A stretch of DNA of 64,000 bases from Eubacterium sp. (GTDB taxonomy: Bacteria > Bacillota > Clostridia > Lachnospirales > Lachnospiraceae). The stretch covers positions 1 through 64,000 of the forward strand of contig JAFYHN010000112.1 of NCBI GenBank assembly GCA_017539165.1, read 5' to 3'. Shown here piece after piece: positions 1 through 9,260 of the stretch. The notes under the pieces are model-generated. The model had not been told where the DNA came from and did not search any database. It saw nothing but the letters and a program-made list of their open reading frames with translations. Both the position numbers and the translations under genes were made by a program. Each line of letters opens with the position of its first letter. Position 1 is the first letter of the stretch.

Positions 1-2
1 AT

Positions 3-42
3 CATAGGCGGCAAACCTCCTTGAAATGATACTATAATTATA
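3..42 (-). promoter_or_regulatory. Ribosome site and start codon of a gene leaving the left edge
   Basis: On the minus strand an AAGGAGG ribosome site (16-22) lies 10 bases before an ATG (5-3), so a leftward gene begins here and runs out of the window. A TATAAT-like -10 lies at 37-42. No product can be inferred from one codon. Confidence 0.5.
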
Positions 43-46
43 TCAT

Positions 47-167
47 AAAAAGGGCTGTAAAACCAGTAAATATAAGGGTTTTCAGCCTTTTGACAAAGAA
101 AAATCAGGGGCGATGCCCCTGACTTTGTCTACAGTCTGAGAATGCCTCGGGATTCCCGAGGCATTCT
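47..167. terminator. Cluster of three hairpins
   Basis: Three hairpins follow one another. The first (47-91) is AT-rich and ends in TTTT on the plus strand. The second (104-122, TCAGGGGC paired with GCCCCTGA) is followed on the minus strand by TTTTT and fits a terminator for the leftward gene at 190-828. The third (139-167) is a perfect 13-bp stem with a 3-base loop followed by TTT on the plus strand, although no plus-strand gene lies upstream of it in the window. Confidence 0.6.
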
Positions 168-189
168 TTTATAAATATGAATAATAAAC

Positions 190-828
190 TTATTTAATCT
201 CTGATAATCCACCTGCTGAAACAAGTCCGTTCAGAGGCATGCCAGCTTTACAGAAAGGACATTCATGAGAGGTGTATGAAGCATATCCGTCGATATCTTT
301 TGCCTGGAATATTGAATGAACATCATATCCCTGAACGTTGTCGATAGCTGAGAATATAGCGGAAATTCCTGCGATAGAACCTCCGTAGTATTCGATGCAC
401 TCGATAGCCTTCTCTGTTGTCTGACCTGTTGTAGCTGTTGCAAGAAGAAGCATAACGTGTCTGTTCTTGATCATAGGGATTACATTATCCTTGAATGTAA
501 GCTGTCCCATAGAATTAACTTCCGGAGTGATAACATACATTGTACCGTGCTGGTTCATAGACATGATTCCGGATTCTGTAAGTGCGTCAGCAAGAAATGC
601 TCCGATAACATCTGTTCCATCTATACAGACTATTGTATCTACGATGGTGGTTGCAAGATATTCGTGACTGAGTGACTTTGCAACTGCCTTTGCCTCGCTC
701 GCTCTGGCTTTAAGTGTTGTCAGGTCGATATAGTAGTTAATGTGTGATGATGTTGTTGCGAAATGTCCCTGAGAAACCTTGAGGCTGATCAGGTTGTTGT
801 ACGGTGAATCAATTTTGAATGTCTGCAT
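190..828 (-). CDS. Phosphoribosyltransferase-like protein (orotate PRTase-like)
   Basis: A 212-residue cytoplasmic protein resembling the type I phosphoribosyltransferase fold of orotate phosphoribosyltransferases. A PRPP-loop-like stretch (LLLATATTGQTTEKAIECI) around residues 127-145 replaces the usual acidic pair before the TG(Q/K)T turn, so true PRTase activity is uncertain. A C-terminal pair of cysteines (CPFC) near residue 190 suggests metal binding or a structural knuckle. The start is well set: AGGGGG eight bases before the ATG. It is divergent from addB. A TTGTAA-16-TATAAT promoter with a 16-bp palindrome precedes it. It may be a salvage enzyme or a PRTase-fold regulator; I cannot tell which. 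Confidence 0.65.
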   Translation of the reverse strand: MQTFKIDSPYNNLISLKVSQGHFATTSSHINYYIDLTTLKARASEAKAVAKSLSHEYLATTIVDTIVCIDGTDVIGAFLADALTESGIMSMNQHGTMYVITPEVNSMGQLTFKDNVIPMIKNRHVMLLLATATTGQTTEKAIECIEYYGGSIAGISAIFSAIDNVQGYDVHSIFQAKDIDGYASYTSHECPFCKAGMPLNGLVSAGGLSEIK

Positions 829-882
829 TTTTTAAACCCCCTGTAGAAGTATAATATTTTAGAGTCATTATCCACCCCGTGG

Positions 883-923
883 AATAACTATAGTTATTAT
901 ACTATAATCTCTGATTTTTACAA
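883..923 (-). promoter_or_regulatory. Promoter with perfect palindrome, for the PRTase-like gene
   Basis: Reading leftward, TTGTAA (923-918) and TATAAT (901-896) are 16 bases apart. A perfect 16-bp palindrome, AATAACTATAGTTATT, at 883-898 overlaps the -10 and the expected start site, as an operator would. Confidence 0.5.
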
Positions 924-1021
924 TTGTTTTCGCAGACTTTATTCTGAAGATTTATTATTGTATAATGAAAGCTTGAGAGTGTCATTTGAGTTAATTAGAT
1001 ATGTAACGAGGTATATACTGA

Positions 1022-4000
1022 ATGAATTCTGACTTCAAGGTTATAGCCGGTCCGTCAATGTCCGGAAAAACATATAAGCTGTGCACAGATATCCTGCGAG
1101 AGGCAAATGAGCATCCTTCGGAAAACTATCTGATAATCATTCCGGAGCAGGCGGGAAATGCATATGAAAAAAAGCTTATAGAACTTAACCGAAAACTATA
1201 CGGACATCCGGGATTTATGAATATAGATGTCATAGGTTTTGGAAGATTGTCATACAGGATATTCGAACAGATGGGCGTGCGTGATACTTCTGTGCTGGAG
1301 GAGTATGAGAAGAGCATGCTTATTCGTGTTGTCTCAGGACAGGTTAAAGATAGACTGAAAGTTTTCGGAAGCAGCATCGATAAAGTTGGATTCACAGCCA
1401 AGATGAAGTCCTTGATCTCGGAACTGATACAGTATGGAATCACGGTTGAAGACGTAGAGAAAGTTGCCAAAGGGCTTGCGGATAATGGAAGTGATGCCCT
1501 TGCCACAAAGCTGGAAGATGTAAAGATAATATACGAAGGATTTAATGATATTCTTGGCAACATGAACAGCGGGATCTCTGAAGAGAGAATGAAGCTCCTG
1601 GCGAGACTTTTATCAGAGGACAGAGCCTGTCCTGTTATCGATAATGCAGTCGTTTGTTTTGATGAATTCAGAGGCTATACTCCTGATCAGCTCAGGATAA
1701 TCGGTGCCGTATCGAAACGTGCAAGAGAAGTCAGGTTTGGTCTCTGTATCGAGACAGACATAATAAAGAAAGGTCTTCAGGTCAAGGAACACGATATATT
1801 CAGACAGAGCTATGAGACTTTCAGAAGCCTTCAGCAGGTTATAGGGTATAAGCCGGAGGTCATTTTCACAGAGAGAAGAGGCGGAGGGATGCTGGGGCAT
1901 CTTGAGAAGAATGTGTTCCGTTTTCCAGTCAGAGAATATGAGGGAAATGACAACAGTCTTGAGATATTCAGTGCCCGTGATCCAGAAGAAGAGATACGAC
2001 TAGTGGCTGAGAGTATCAGAAAAGAAGTCAGAGATGGCCTTCGATATAAAGATATAGTTGTCGTAACCGGAGATACTCAGGGCTTTGACAGATTTGCGGA
2101 TAAGATATTTGATGAATATGATATTCCGGTGTTCTGTGATTTTAATAGAAAACTTAGAAAGAATCCGTATACTGAAGCTATACTTAGGCTGTTTGATATA
2201 GCTTGTAAGGATTACGACTATTCTGGCATTTTCGGGTTTGTTAAAACAGGTGTGCTGGCGGTTGAAGATGGGCATGCTCTGGATAACCTTGAGAATCATA
2301 TATTGAGAACGGGAATAAGAGGAAGGAAGCTGTGGGAGAAGACAATCAGTCCTTATGGAGAAGTCAGTGAAGAGACGAAAGAAAAATACGATAAAATGGA
2401 CGAGATTAGACATCTTATTGTCAAGGCAGTAAGTCCTATGACGGCATTTTCCACGGGGATACATAAGGTAAGTGATATACTTGCGGGACTTACCACGGTG
2501 ATAGAAGACCTTGATTTTGAAAATAAGATGGAGACTTCTGCACAGCAGCTTGAAGATATGGGGCTCATGACAGATGCACGTGTTATGAGAAGTTTATATG
2601 CCATCATAATGAAACTGATAGATGAGACAGATGGACTTCTGGGGGCACAGGAGATGAGACTTCAGGAGTTCGCTGAGATATTTGAATCGGGAATCGAAGA
2701 GGTTTCTATAGGCGTTATTCCGCCAACAATAGATTCGGTTCATATATGCGACCTGACAAGATCCAGGATCATCGATGCCAAGGTGGTGCATTTTATAAAT
2801 GTTAATGACGGCATAGTACCGGCTTCTAAAACGACTGGTTCTATACTCTCAGATAAAGATAAGGATAAAGTAGAGAAGATACTAGAAGACCTTGGAACTG
2901 GAAAAAAGCTTGCTTCGGCAGGTGTACGTCAGAGTATAGATGAACTCTTTATGATATATCAGATACTGTCCAAGCCGACTGTAAAATTATCAATAAGTTA
3001 CTCACTGTCGGATATGGAGGGAACAGAGTCTGAACCGTCATTTCTAGTGGGCAGAATAGGAAGACTGTTCCCTGATATCGATATGTCTTTCCGAGAGGCT
3101 GCGCCATTTGAAGGTACGGTAAAAAGTGATAAGAAATACTATATCAGCTGGCTTCGCAGCATGCTGGAAGAGATTCACGTTGTCAAGTCAGATGAAGCTC
3201 CGTCAGAAGTCTTTGATTCGAATATGAGAAATGTCATCAGATATCTTCAGTATGGAGAATGTACTGAACTATGCGAGAAAGAGGATATAACTCCGGCACT
3301 TGATTTCTCAAACAGATCCGAAGAGATTCCTGATGAGATAATGCGAGGGCTGGAGCTCAAGCTTTCAGTTTCAAAACTGGAGAGATATGCATCTTGTCCA
3401 TATTCGTATTTCCTCAAATACATTCTTGGACTTAAGGATAGACCGGAAAAGAAGATGGAATTCTATGATGTGGGAAATATCCTTCACAGATCTCTTGAAC
3501 TTACAATGACAGAGGTAAGAGATAATCATAGAAATGACTGGGTAAATATATCTGACGAGACACTTATAGATCTTATGGACGGTTCTCTGGAAAAAGCCTG
3601 GGACGAGTATGAGGCTCTAGAGAAAGATGATGTACAGTCAGATGGAAAGACTGAATATGTCTATAAGAATATGAAGATGCTGTCAGAGAGAACAATCCTT
3701 ACACTTAAGTCACACATCAATTCGGGAGAAATGCTTCCACAGATGATGGAGCAGGGGTTCTCGGCTGAGTTTACTGCGAATCGTCCTGATGGTACGGAAG
3801 TTCCGATAACAATTCAGGGCAAGATCGATCGTATAGATACACTTGAAGAAGATGACAGATTATATGTCAGAGTAATCGATTATAAAACGGGTAATCATGA
3901 ATTTAAACCGGTTGATATTAAAGAAGGACTGGATATTCAGCTCTCTGTTTATACGAAGATCATAGCAGAGATTTTGCAGGAGAAATACAGTGATAAGAAG

Positions 4001-4603
4001 GTCATTCCGGCGGGAATGTATTTTTATCATGTCAGCAATCCGGTGATAAAGCCGGTTGATAAAAAGACGCTAGATAAATGTGACGGGGATTATCTCAGAG
4101 CAAGTGTTATGCAGCTTGAAAAAGAGCTTCGATTACGAGGATTATCAAACTGTGATCCGGTTGTCACACCAGAAGATAAAATGTATTCACATAGATTTCT
4201 GAACCTTCATGACAGAAGACTAGTCAGCCCTGAAACTGGAATGATGCTTTCTTCGAGTATAGTTATTCCGGTCGGAGAGAAGGATGGAAGCATTACTAGT
4301 ACTTCTGTTGTGGCTGAAACAGCGGATTTTAATGGAGTATGTGAATTCAGTATAGATAAGATGAAGGAGTCTGCAGACAGGGTTCTTGCAGGACATTTTG
4401 AAAAAACTCCTTCAAAGACTGCAGGTGCAATGGAAGGCAGCTGTAGGTACTGCGATTATAAATCAGTGTGCCGTTTCAATAAAACCTCAGGTGAGGAGAG
4501 AGTTATCTCAAAACCTGATGGAACGGTATCGGAGCAGATAAAGGATCTGAGTAGCAAGGCTTCATCAGATTCAAAGATTAGAGACTCAAGGTTTCGGAGG
4601 TAA
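1022..4603 (+). CDS. addB: ATP-dependent helicase/deoxyribonuclease subunit B
   Basis: AddB, the 1193-residue partner of AddA in the Firmicutes RecBCD-type enzyme that resects double-strand breaks for RecA and degrades linear DNA. Seen: an N-terminal Walker A (GPSMSGKT, residues 10-17), a degenerate helicase core, and a C-terminal RecB-type nuclease (VIDYKTG near residue 960). Four cysteines at 792, 1141, 1144 and 1150 have the spacing of the AddB iron-sulfur cluster that surrounds the nuclease domain. Length matches the family (about 1150-1200). The -10 is a good TATAAT (961-966) with a weak -35. It ends six bases before addA, whose ribosome site lies within the last addB codons, so the two subunits are translationally coupled. 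Confidence 0.95.
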   Translation: MNSDFKVIAGPSMSGKTYKLCTDILREANEHPSENYLIIIPEQAGNAYEKKLIELNRKLYGHPGFMNIDVIGFGRLSYRIFEQMGVRDTSVLEEYEKSMLIRVVSGQVKDRLKVFGSSIDKVGFTAKMKSLISELIQYGITVEDVEKVAKGLADNGSDALATKLEDVKIIYEGFNDILGNMNSGISEERMKLLARLLSEDRACPVIDNAVVCFDEFRGYTPDQLRIIGAVSKRAREVRFGLCIETDIIKKGLQVKEHDIFRQSYETFRSLQQVIGYKPEVIFTERRGGGMLGHLEKNVFRFPVREYEGNDNSLEIFSARDPEEEIRLVAESIRKEVRDGLRYKDIVVVTGDTQGFDRFADKIFDEYDIPVFCDFNRKLRKNPYTEAILRLFDIACKDYDYSGIFGFVKTGVLAVEDGHALDNLENHILRTGIRGRKLWEKTISPYGEVSEETKEKYDKMDEIRHLIVKAVSPMTAFSTGIHKVSDILAGLTTVIEDLDFENKMETSAQQLEDMGLMTDARVMRSLYAIIMKLIDETDGLLGAQEMRLQEFAEIFESGIEEVSIGVIPPTIDSVHICDLTRSRIIDAKVVHFINVNDGIVPASKTTGSILSDKDKDKVEKILEDLGTGKKLASAGVRQSIDELFMIYQILSKPTVKLSISYSLSDMEGTESEPSFLVGRIGRLFPDIDMSFREAAPFEGTVKSDKKYYISWLRSMLEEIHVVKSDEAPSEVFDSNMRNVIRYLQYGECTELCEKEDITPALDFSNRSEEIPDEIMRGLELKLSVSKLERYASCPYSYFLKYILGLKDRPEKKMEFYDVGNILHRSLELTMTEVRDNHRNDWVNISDETLIDLMDGSLEKAWDEYEALEKDDVQSDGKTEYVYKNMKMLSERTILTLKSHINSGEMLPQMMEQGFSAEFTANRPDGTEVPITIQGKIDRIDTLEEDDRLYVRVIDYKTGNHEFKPVDIKEGLDIQLSVYTKIIAEILQEKYSDKKVIPAGMYFYHVSNPVIKPVDKKTLDKCDGDYLRASVMQLEKELRLRGLSNCDPVVTPEDKMYSHRFLNLHDRRLVSPETGMMLSSSIVIPVGEKDGSITSTSVVAETADFNGVCEFSIDKMKESADRVLAGHFEKTPSKTAGAMEGSCRYCDYKSVCRFNKTSGEERVISKPDGTVSEQIKDLSSKASSDSKIRDSRFRR

Positions 4604-4608
4604 CTGGA

Positions 4609-7600
4609 TTGCCGAATTGGAATAAATCACAACAGGAAGTTCTGGATAGTCTGAAGGACGAGTGCAATGTCCTTGTTTCGGCGGCAGCTGGTTCGGGAAA
4701 GACCGCTGTTCTTGTTGAACGTATAATCCGTACTGTTCAGCAGGGGCTGGCGGATATAGATGAGATACTTGTATGTACATTTACAAGAGCTGCAGCAGCA
4801 CAGATGAAGACCAAGATCATAAAACAGTTTGAAAAGCTGGCGTCTGTTGATTCGGACTCCGATAACAGATTTGCAAGGCAGCTTACTCTTGCGCAATCAG
4901 CAGATATTATGACTATCGACAGTTTCTGTAACAAGGTTGTAAGAGAAAACTTCAGTATGGCGGGAATGGATCCTGCATTTGAGATATATGATTCAGACGA
5001 GGTTTCACTTCTTAAGGATGATATTCTGGATGAAGTGCTGGACTATCATTACAGAGATGATGAGGGGTTCTGCAGACTGGCTGGATTCTTGATGAACAGA
5101 AGTATAGATGACAGTGGAATCAAGAAGAGGATAATGGATATTTATTCGGTTTCAGAAAGCTATGCTTATCCTGAAGGCTGGCTCGCAAGTTCCAGGGTAT
5201 ATGTGCCAGACAAAAGAAAGAGCAAAGAGGAACTGGATAAAGAATTAAGAGAATATATAAGTAAGCAGAAGTGGGTAAAAGATTACATTTCCTATTTCAA
5301 AAATCTTGCTACAGAATGTATCCATATCCTTGAAAAAAGACGTGAGTTTTTTGAGGTTCCTGCAACCGACGAAAAAGAGAAGCTTAATATAAAGATGCTG
5401 GAAATGTATGACGATGATCTGGATAGACTGAGGATTGTCGCTAAGTCGGAGACGCTGGAGAACATGAAGTCAGTGGTTTCTCCGAGATGGAAGAATTTTC
5501 AGAATCAGAAGTTTAAAGATGTATATGGTGAGGAACTATGGGCGCTCCTGAAGGATGAACGAGATGCAATAAAGGATGGTATTAAGAATATCTACAGTGA
5601 AGAAGATATAATGAGTGATATCCTTGATTCGGGAGAATACATAAACTGTCTCATTGATATCATATTTGAATTCAGAAACAGACTTCGTGAAGAAAAAGAT
5701 AAACTGAAGAAATACGAATTTGCTGATATTGCGCATGCAACATTCAAAATCTTATATGACGTCGAAGAGGATGCGCCAACGGCCGTTGGAAAAAGAATGT
5801 CCGAGATATATAAATATATCTATATAGATGAGTATCAGGACAGTAACGACCTTCAGGAGAATATACTGAATGCAGTGGCAAGAAGAAAAGACGGTGTTAT
5901 CTCAAATGTCTTCATGGTTGGAGACGTTAAGCAGAGTATCTACAGATTTCGACTTGCCAGACCAGACCTCTTCAACTATAAATCAGAGAAGTATCAGGAA
6001 GGTGTTGGAGGTAAGCTGATCAATCTGAATATGAACTATCGTTCCAGGGCACAGGTTCTTGATGCGACGAACTATTTATTCAGAACTCTTATGACAAAAG
6101 AGTTTGGTGGAATAGAATACAGCAGCGATGTTGAACTCCATGTGCCAGATGCGATGGCATACAACAGCAACTTTCCAAAGCTTTCGGATGATACTGTACA
6201 GGATAATAAGACTGAACTTATCGAGATAGATATTTCTCGAGATGAAGATCAGGAAAATGAATCTGCTGCTCAGAGCTATACACCTAACGAGGTGGAAGCT
6301 GTTGAGATAGGCAGAAGGATAAAAGAACTGGTTGAAGGCAATCCGGCAGAGAATAAAGATAAGTTTTATATTGTAAATGAACATTTTGACAGTAAGAAAC
6401 CTGAGAGTGAAAGAAACCAAAGATACAGACCTGTAAAATATGGTGATATTGTGATACTTCAGCGAAAAGTCAGAGGTATGACACGCATGGTCAGAATCTA
6501 TGAGCAGATGGGGATACCGGTTATGCTGGAAGACAGCAGCGGATATTTTGATGCGATGGAAATATCAACCATGATAAGTGTACTAAGGATCATAGATAAT
6601 GTACAGCAGGATATTCCATTTGCATCGGTTCTGCTATCTCATATAGGTGGACTTAGCGATACAGACCTAGCGAGAATAGAAAGTCTCTCAGTGGACCGAA
6701 GAATGAGTCTGGCGGATAAGTGCAGATTGTTCGAAGCGGGATATCTGAATTCAGAGCATACGGAACTGAAGGAAGTGGCAGAAAAACTTCACCGTTTGTC
6801 GGAAATGACAGAACGTTGGAGAAGCCTTCGTCCTTATATAAGTATCGCCGAACTGATCGACAAGATACTGCAGGATACAAATTATGAGACATTTGTTGCG
6901 GCTATGCCAGAAGGTGAGAGAAGACTTGGTAATCTGAAGATATTCCGTGTTCGAGCAGAGAAGTTTGAATCGGTAAGAAATGCAGGACTGCTGGATTATT
7001 TAAAATATATAGACAAATGCCGTCTGCATGATATAGATTATTCAGAGGCGAAGGTCAATGTTGAGGCTGGAAATGCAGTACGAATCATGTCCATTCATAA
7101 GAGTAAGGGTCTTGAATTCCCGGTTGTATTTGTTTCGACAACAGGTGGGCAGTTTATGCTTCGGGATATGTCCGGCACGATAGCTGTGGACAGCGATTAT
7201 AAGATCGGAATGGATAACTTCTGGTATCTTGATAATGGTATAATGGTCAGAACTGGAAATGTAAAAAAAGATATAATGAAAGTTCTGAATGAAAATGCTG
7301 TCAAGACCGAAGAGGCAAGACTTCTGTATGTTGCCATGACCAGAGCTAAAGAGAAACTGATAATAACTGGTACATATGATAAAAATCCGGTTCCGATAGT
7401 AGGCCTCTCCAAGTCACTTCTTGACTATGTCAGATATGTCATAGCAAATAATGAGAATGAAGAGATAAATGTGATCTCTAAAACTAAAAATGAGATCATT
7501 GAGGACTTCACTAAAAGATATATCAAGAAGAGTATGGATTATACTTCAGATACAGAAAAACTGCTGGCGATGATATCCACAGAAATGAAGAATGATATCG

Positions 7601-8373
7601 TATCCGGAACGGATAATCCATACAGTTATATATATCCATACGAATTCCAGACAGGTGCAAAGGCTAAGATGTCAGTATCTGAGATCAAGCATCAGGAGAT
7701 GGAAAATCATATGGTTATCGAAGATACGACGGATGTTATTGAAACTGATGGCGTTGCGGAAGAGATAACTGAAGCAGAGGAATGTGAGGAAAGCAGAAGA
7801 AAAGCTGCGCTTCGAGGTACTATCATTCACTATCTCTTTGAAAAACTGGATTACTCAAAAGTGAATTCAAAAGAAGAACTGAAGGAACATTTTGAAGATA
7901 TACTAAAAGCTTCTATATATTCGGAAGAAGAGAAGAGTCTAGTAAAAACTTCATATCTGACTCGGTTTTATTCAGAGGATGAAGATTCACTCTTTATGAG
8001 AATGAAGAGGAGCTTCATGAATGATAAACTCTTCAGAGAGAAACAGTTTATAGCTGGGCTTGGACTTGATGAGATTCCGGGATATGATATATCGCAGCTA
8101 CAGAATTCAGGTGACGAGGATTATACTGTAATACAGGGAATCATAGATGCTTACTTCTATCAGGATGATGGAAGTATCATATTGGTTGATTATAAAACAG
8201 ATAATGTTGATGAACCGGAGGAACTGATCGATAGATATGGAGCTCAGATGTACCTCTATGCACTAACACTGGAGAAGCTTACATCAAGCCGTGTAGAGGA
8301 TGTGGTACTTTATTCCACACGGCATGGAGAGGTTCACTATACGCGCTGGAGGGAATATATCCACGGCAAGTAA
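4609..8373 (+). CDS. addA: ATP-dependent helicase/nuclease subunit A
   Basis: AddA, a UvrD-type superfamily 1 3'-5' helicase fused to a nuclease; it forms the recombination enzyme with AddB. Seen: Q motif (Q8), Walker A (SAAAGSGKTA, lysine 31), Walker B (YIDEYQDSN), motif IV-VI elements such as MSIHKSKGLEFPVVFV and LLYVAMTRAKEKL, and a C-terminal PD-(D/E)XK nuclease with LVDYKTD. At 1254 residues it is full length. The start is TTG, chosen because GGAGG (4596-4600) sits eight bases upstream and the next ATG codons lie inside conserved helicase sequence. Operon with addB. Confidence 0.95.
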   Translation: MPNWNKSQQEVLDSLKDECNVLVSAAAGSGKTAVLVERIIRTVQQGLADIDEILVCTFTRAAAAQMKTKIIKQFEKLASVDSDSDNRFARQLTLAQSADIMTIDSFCNKVVRENFSMAGMDPAFEIYDSDEVSLLKDDILDEVLDYHYRDDEGFCRLAGFLMNRSIDDSGIKKRIMDIYSVSESYAYPEGWLASSRVYVPDKRKSKEELDKELREYISKQKWVKDYISYFKNLATECIHILEKRREFFEVPATDEKEKLNIKMLEMYDDDLDRLRIVAKSETLENMKSVVSPRWKNFQNQKFKDVYGEELWALLKDERDAIKDGIKNIYSEEDIMSDILDSGEYINCLIDIIFEFRNRLREEKDKLKKYEFADIAHATFKILYDVEEDAPTAVGKRMSEIYKYIYIDEYQDSNDLQENILNAVARRKDGVISNVFMVGDVKQSIYRFRLARPDLFNYKSEKYQEGVGGKLINLNMNYRSRAQVLDATNYLFRTLMTKEFGGIEYSSDVELHVPDAMAYNSNFPKLSDDTVQDNKTELIEIDISRDEDQENESAAQSYTPNEVEAVEIGRRIKELVEGNPAENKDKFYIVNEHFDSKKPESERNQRYRPVKYGDIVILQRKVRGMTRMVRIYEQMGIPVMLEDSSGYFDAMEISTMISVLRIIDNVQQDIPFASVLLSHIGGLSDTDLARIESLSVDRRMSLADKCRLFEAGYLNSEHTELKEVAEKLHRLSEMTERWRSLRPYISIAELIDKILQDTNYETFVAAMPEGERRLGNLKIFRVRAEKFESVRNAGLLDYLKYIDKCRLHDIDYSEAKVNVEAGNAVRIMSIHKSKGLEFPVVFVSTTGGQFMLRDMSGTIAVDSDYKIGMDNFWYLDNGIMVRTGNVKKDIMKVLNENAVKTEEARLLYVAMTRAKEKLIITGTYDKNPVPIVGLSKSLLDYVRYVIANNENEEINVISKTKNEIIEDFTKRYIKKSMDYTSDTEKLLAMISTEMKNDIVSGTDNPYSYIYPYEFQTGAKAKMSVSEIKHQEMENHMVIEDTTDVIETDGVAEEITEAEECEESRRKAALRGTIIHYLFEKLDYSKVNSKEELKEHFEDILKASIYSEEEKSLVKTSYLTRFYSEDEDSLFMRMKRSFMNDKLFREKQFIAGLGLDEIPGYDISQLQNSGDEDYTVIQGIIDAYFYQDDGSIILVDYKTDNVDEPEELIDRYGAQMYLYALTLEKLTSSRVEDVVLYSTRHGEVHYTRWREYIHGK

Positions 8374-8412
8374 AATTTCTTGCTCGCGACTTAAGAAAAG
8401 GAGAAAACGAAC

Positions 8413-8898
8413 ATGGCAAGAGAAAACGAAAATCTTTCGCTTCTGGGAAACCAGGACGTGAAATATCCACAGGAGTATGATCCATCAATTCTGGAATCTT
8501 TTGAGAATAAGCATCCAGATAATGATTACTTTGTTAAGTTTAACTGTCCGGAATTCACAAGTCTTTGTCCTATAACAGGACAGCCTGACTTTGCATCTAT
8601 TTATATCTCATATGTACCGGATGTGAAAATGGTTGAGAGCAAATCTCTCAAGCTGTATCTTTTCAGTTTCCGTAATCATGGTGATTTTCATGAGGACTGT
8701 GTGAATAAGATTATGAAGGATCTGATCAATCTTATGAATCCAAAGTATATTGAAGTATGGGGTAAGTTTACTCCTCGTGGTGGCATTTCCATCGATCCAT
8801 ATGCGAACTATGGAAGACCTGGAACGAAGTGGGAAGAGATGGCATGGATGCGTCTTCAGCAGCATGATATGTACCCGGAAAAGGTAGATAACAGATAA
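8413..8898 (+). CDS. queF: NADPH-dependent preQ0 reductase
   Basis: QueF reduces 7-cyano-7-deazaguanine (preQ0) to 7-aminomethyl-7-deazaguanine (preQ1), the base that Tgt inserts into tRNA on the way to queuosine. The 161-residue protein is the short, single-domain form. Catalytic cysteine 52 lies in [14 protein letters not shown] with the partner aspartate at 59, and the family signature ESKSLKLYL starts at residue 75. The AAGGAG ribosome site gives a clear start. It sits 39 bases behind addA, without an obvious terminator, and may be co-transcribed. tgt and queH are elsewhere in this window. Confidence 0.95.
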   Translation: MARENENLSLLGNQDVKYPQEYDPSILESFENKHPDNDYFVKFNCPEFTSLCPITGQPDFASIYISYVPDVKMVESKSLKLYLFSFRNHGDFHEDCVNKIMKDLINLMNPKYIEVWGKFTPRGGISIDPYANYGRPGTKWEEMAWMRLQQHDMYPEKVDNR

Positions 8899-8918
8899 GG
8901 ATTCGTAACGTTGCATTT

Positions 8919-8947
8919 TTGACACGTGATTTAATATGTGGTATTGT
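8919..8947 (+). promoter_or_regulatory. Sigma-A-type promoter next to the palindromic element
   Basis: TTGACA (8919-8924), 17-base spacer, TATTGT (8942-8947). The predicted start, around 8954, falls within the left arm of the nested palindrome, so the element would form most of the 5' leader of the small gene and the TPR gene. Confidence 0.5.
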
Positions 8948-9069
8948 TACTATTCACAGTATCGCAAGATAAACAACAAAGTTGGCTGCTTGCAGACGAT
9001 ACTTTGTTGTTTATCTTGCGATAACTGCGAAGCAGTAACCTCGTTAGCATGAGGTTACTGTGAATAGTA
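8948..9069. repeat. Nested palindromic element (MITE-like or structured leader)
   Basis: About 122 bases bounded by perfect 14-base inverted repeats (TACTATTCACAGTA at 8948-8961, its complement at 9056-9069). Inside lie a perfect 23-bp stem (8960-8982 with 9001-9023, whose loop holds a CTGC-TT-GCAG mini-hairpin), a 5-bp stem (9024-9036) and a 7-bp stem (9036-9057). Folded, it is a clover-leaf. No coding potential. Either a miniature inverted-repeat element or a leader RNA; multiple genomic copies would favour the former. Confidence 0.75.
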
Positions 9070-9104
9070 GTTTTGAATAGCCACTTATGTAGAAAGGAAA
9101 TCTT

Positions 9105-9260
9105 ATGATAGATTTTGATGAAGAGATAAAGAGATTCGCTCCTAGCCTTGAAGTGAGTCAGGCAGATGAGGACATTTACAAGAATGATCTGAAGGATATA
9201 ACAGATATCGTACTTCAGATGACAGAAGATTTGAGAGGAACATTCACAAATGGCAGGTAG
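9105..9260 (+). CDS. Small acidic protein of unknown function (51 aa)
   Basis: A 51-residue open frame beginning MIDFDEEIKRFAPSL, with AAAGGAAA eight bases before the ATG. It is acidic and probably helical, with no signal peptide, membrane segment or cysteine. Its last 11 bases overlap the start of the following TPR/zinc-ribbon gene, which implies translational coupling and argues that the frame is real. I do not recognise the family. A partner or adaptor of the TPR protein is a plain inference from the overlap only. Confidence 0.6.
   Translation: MIDFDEEIKRFAPSLEVSQADEDIYKNDLKDITDIVLQMTEDLRGTFTNGR

Noticed and set aside
8948-9069. A tRNA or tRNA-like gene suggested by the clover-leaf fold
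   Set aside because: No conserved D-loop or T-loop bases, no 7-bp acceptor stem of tRNA type, and the 23-bp perfect stem is too long.
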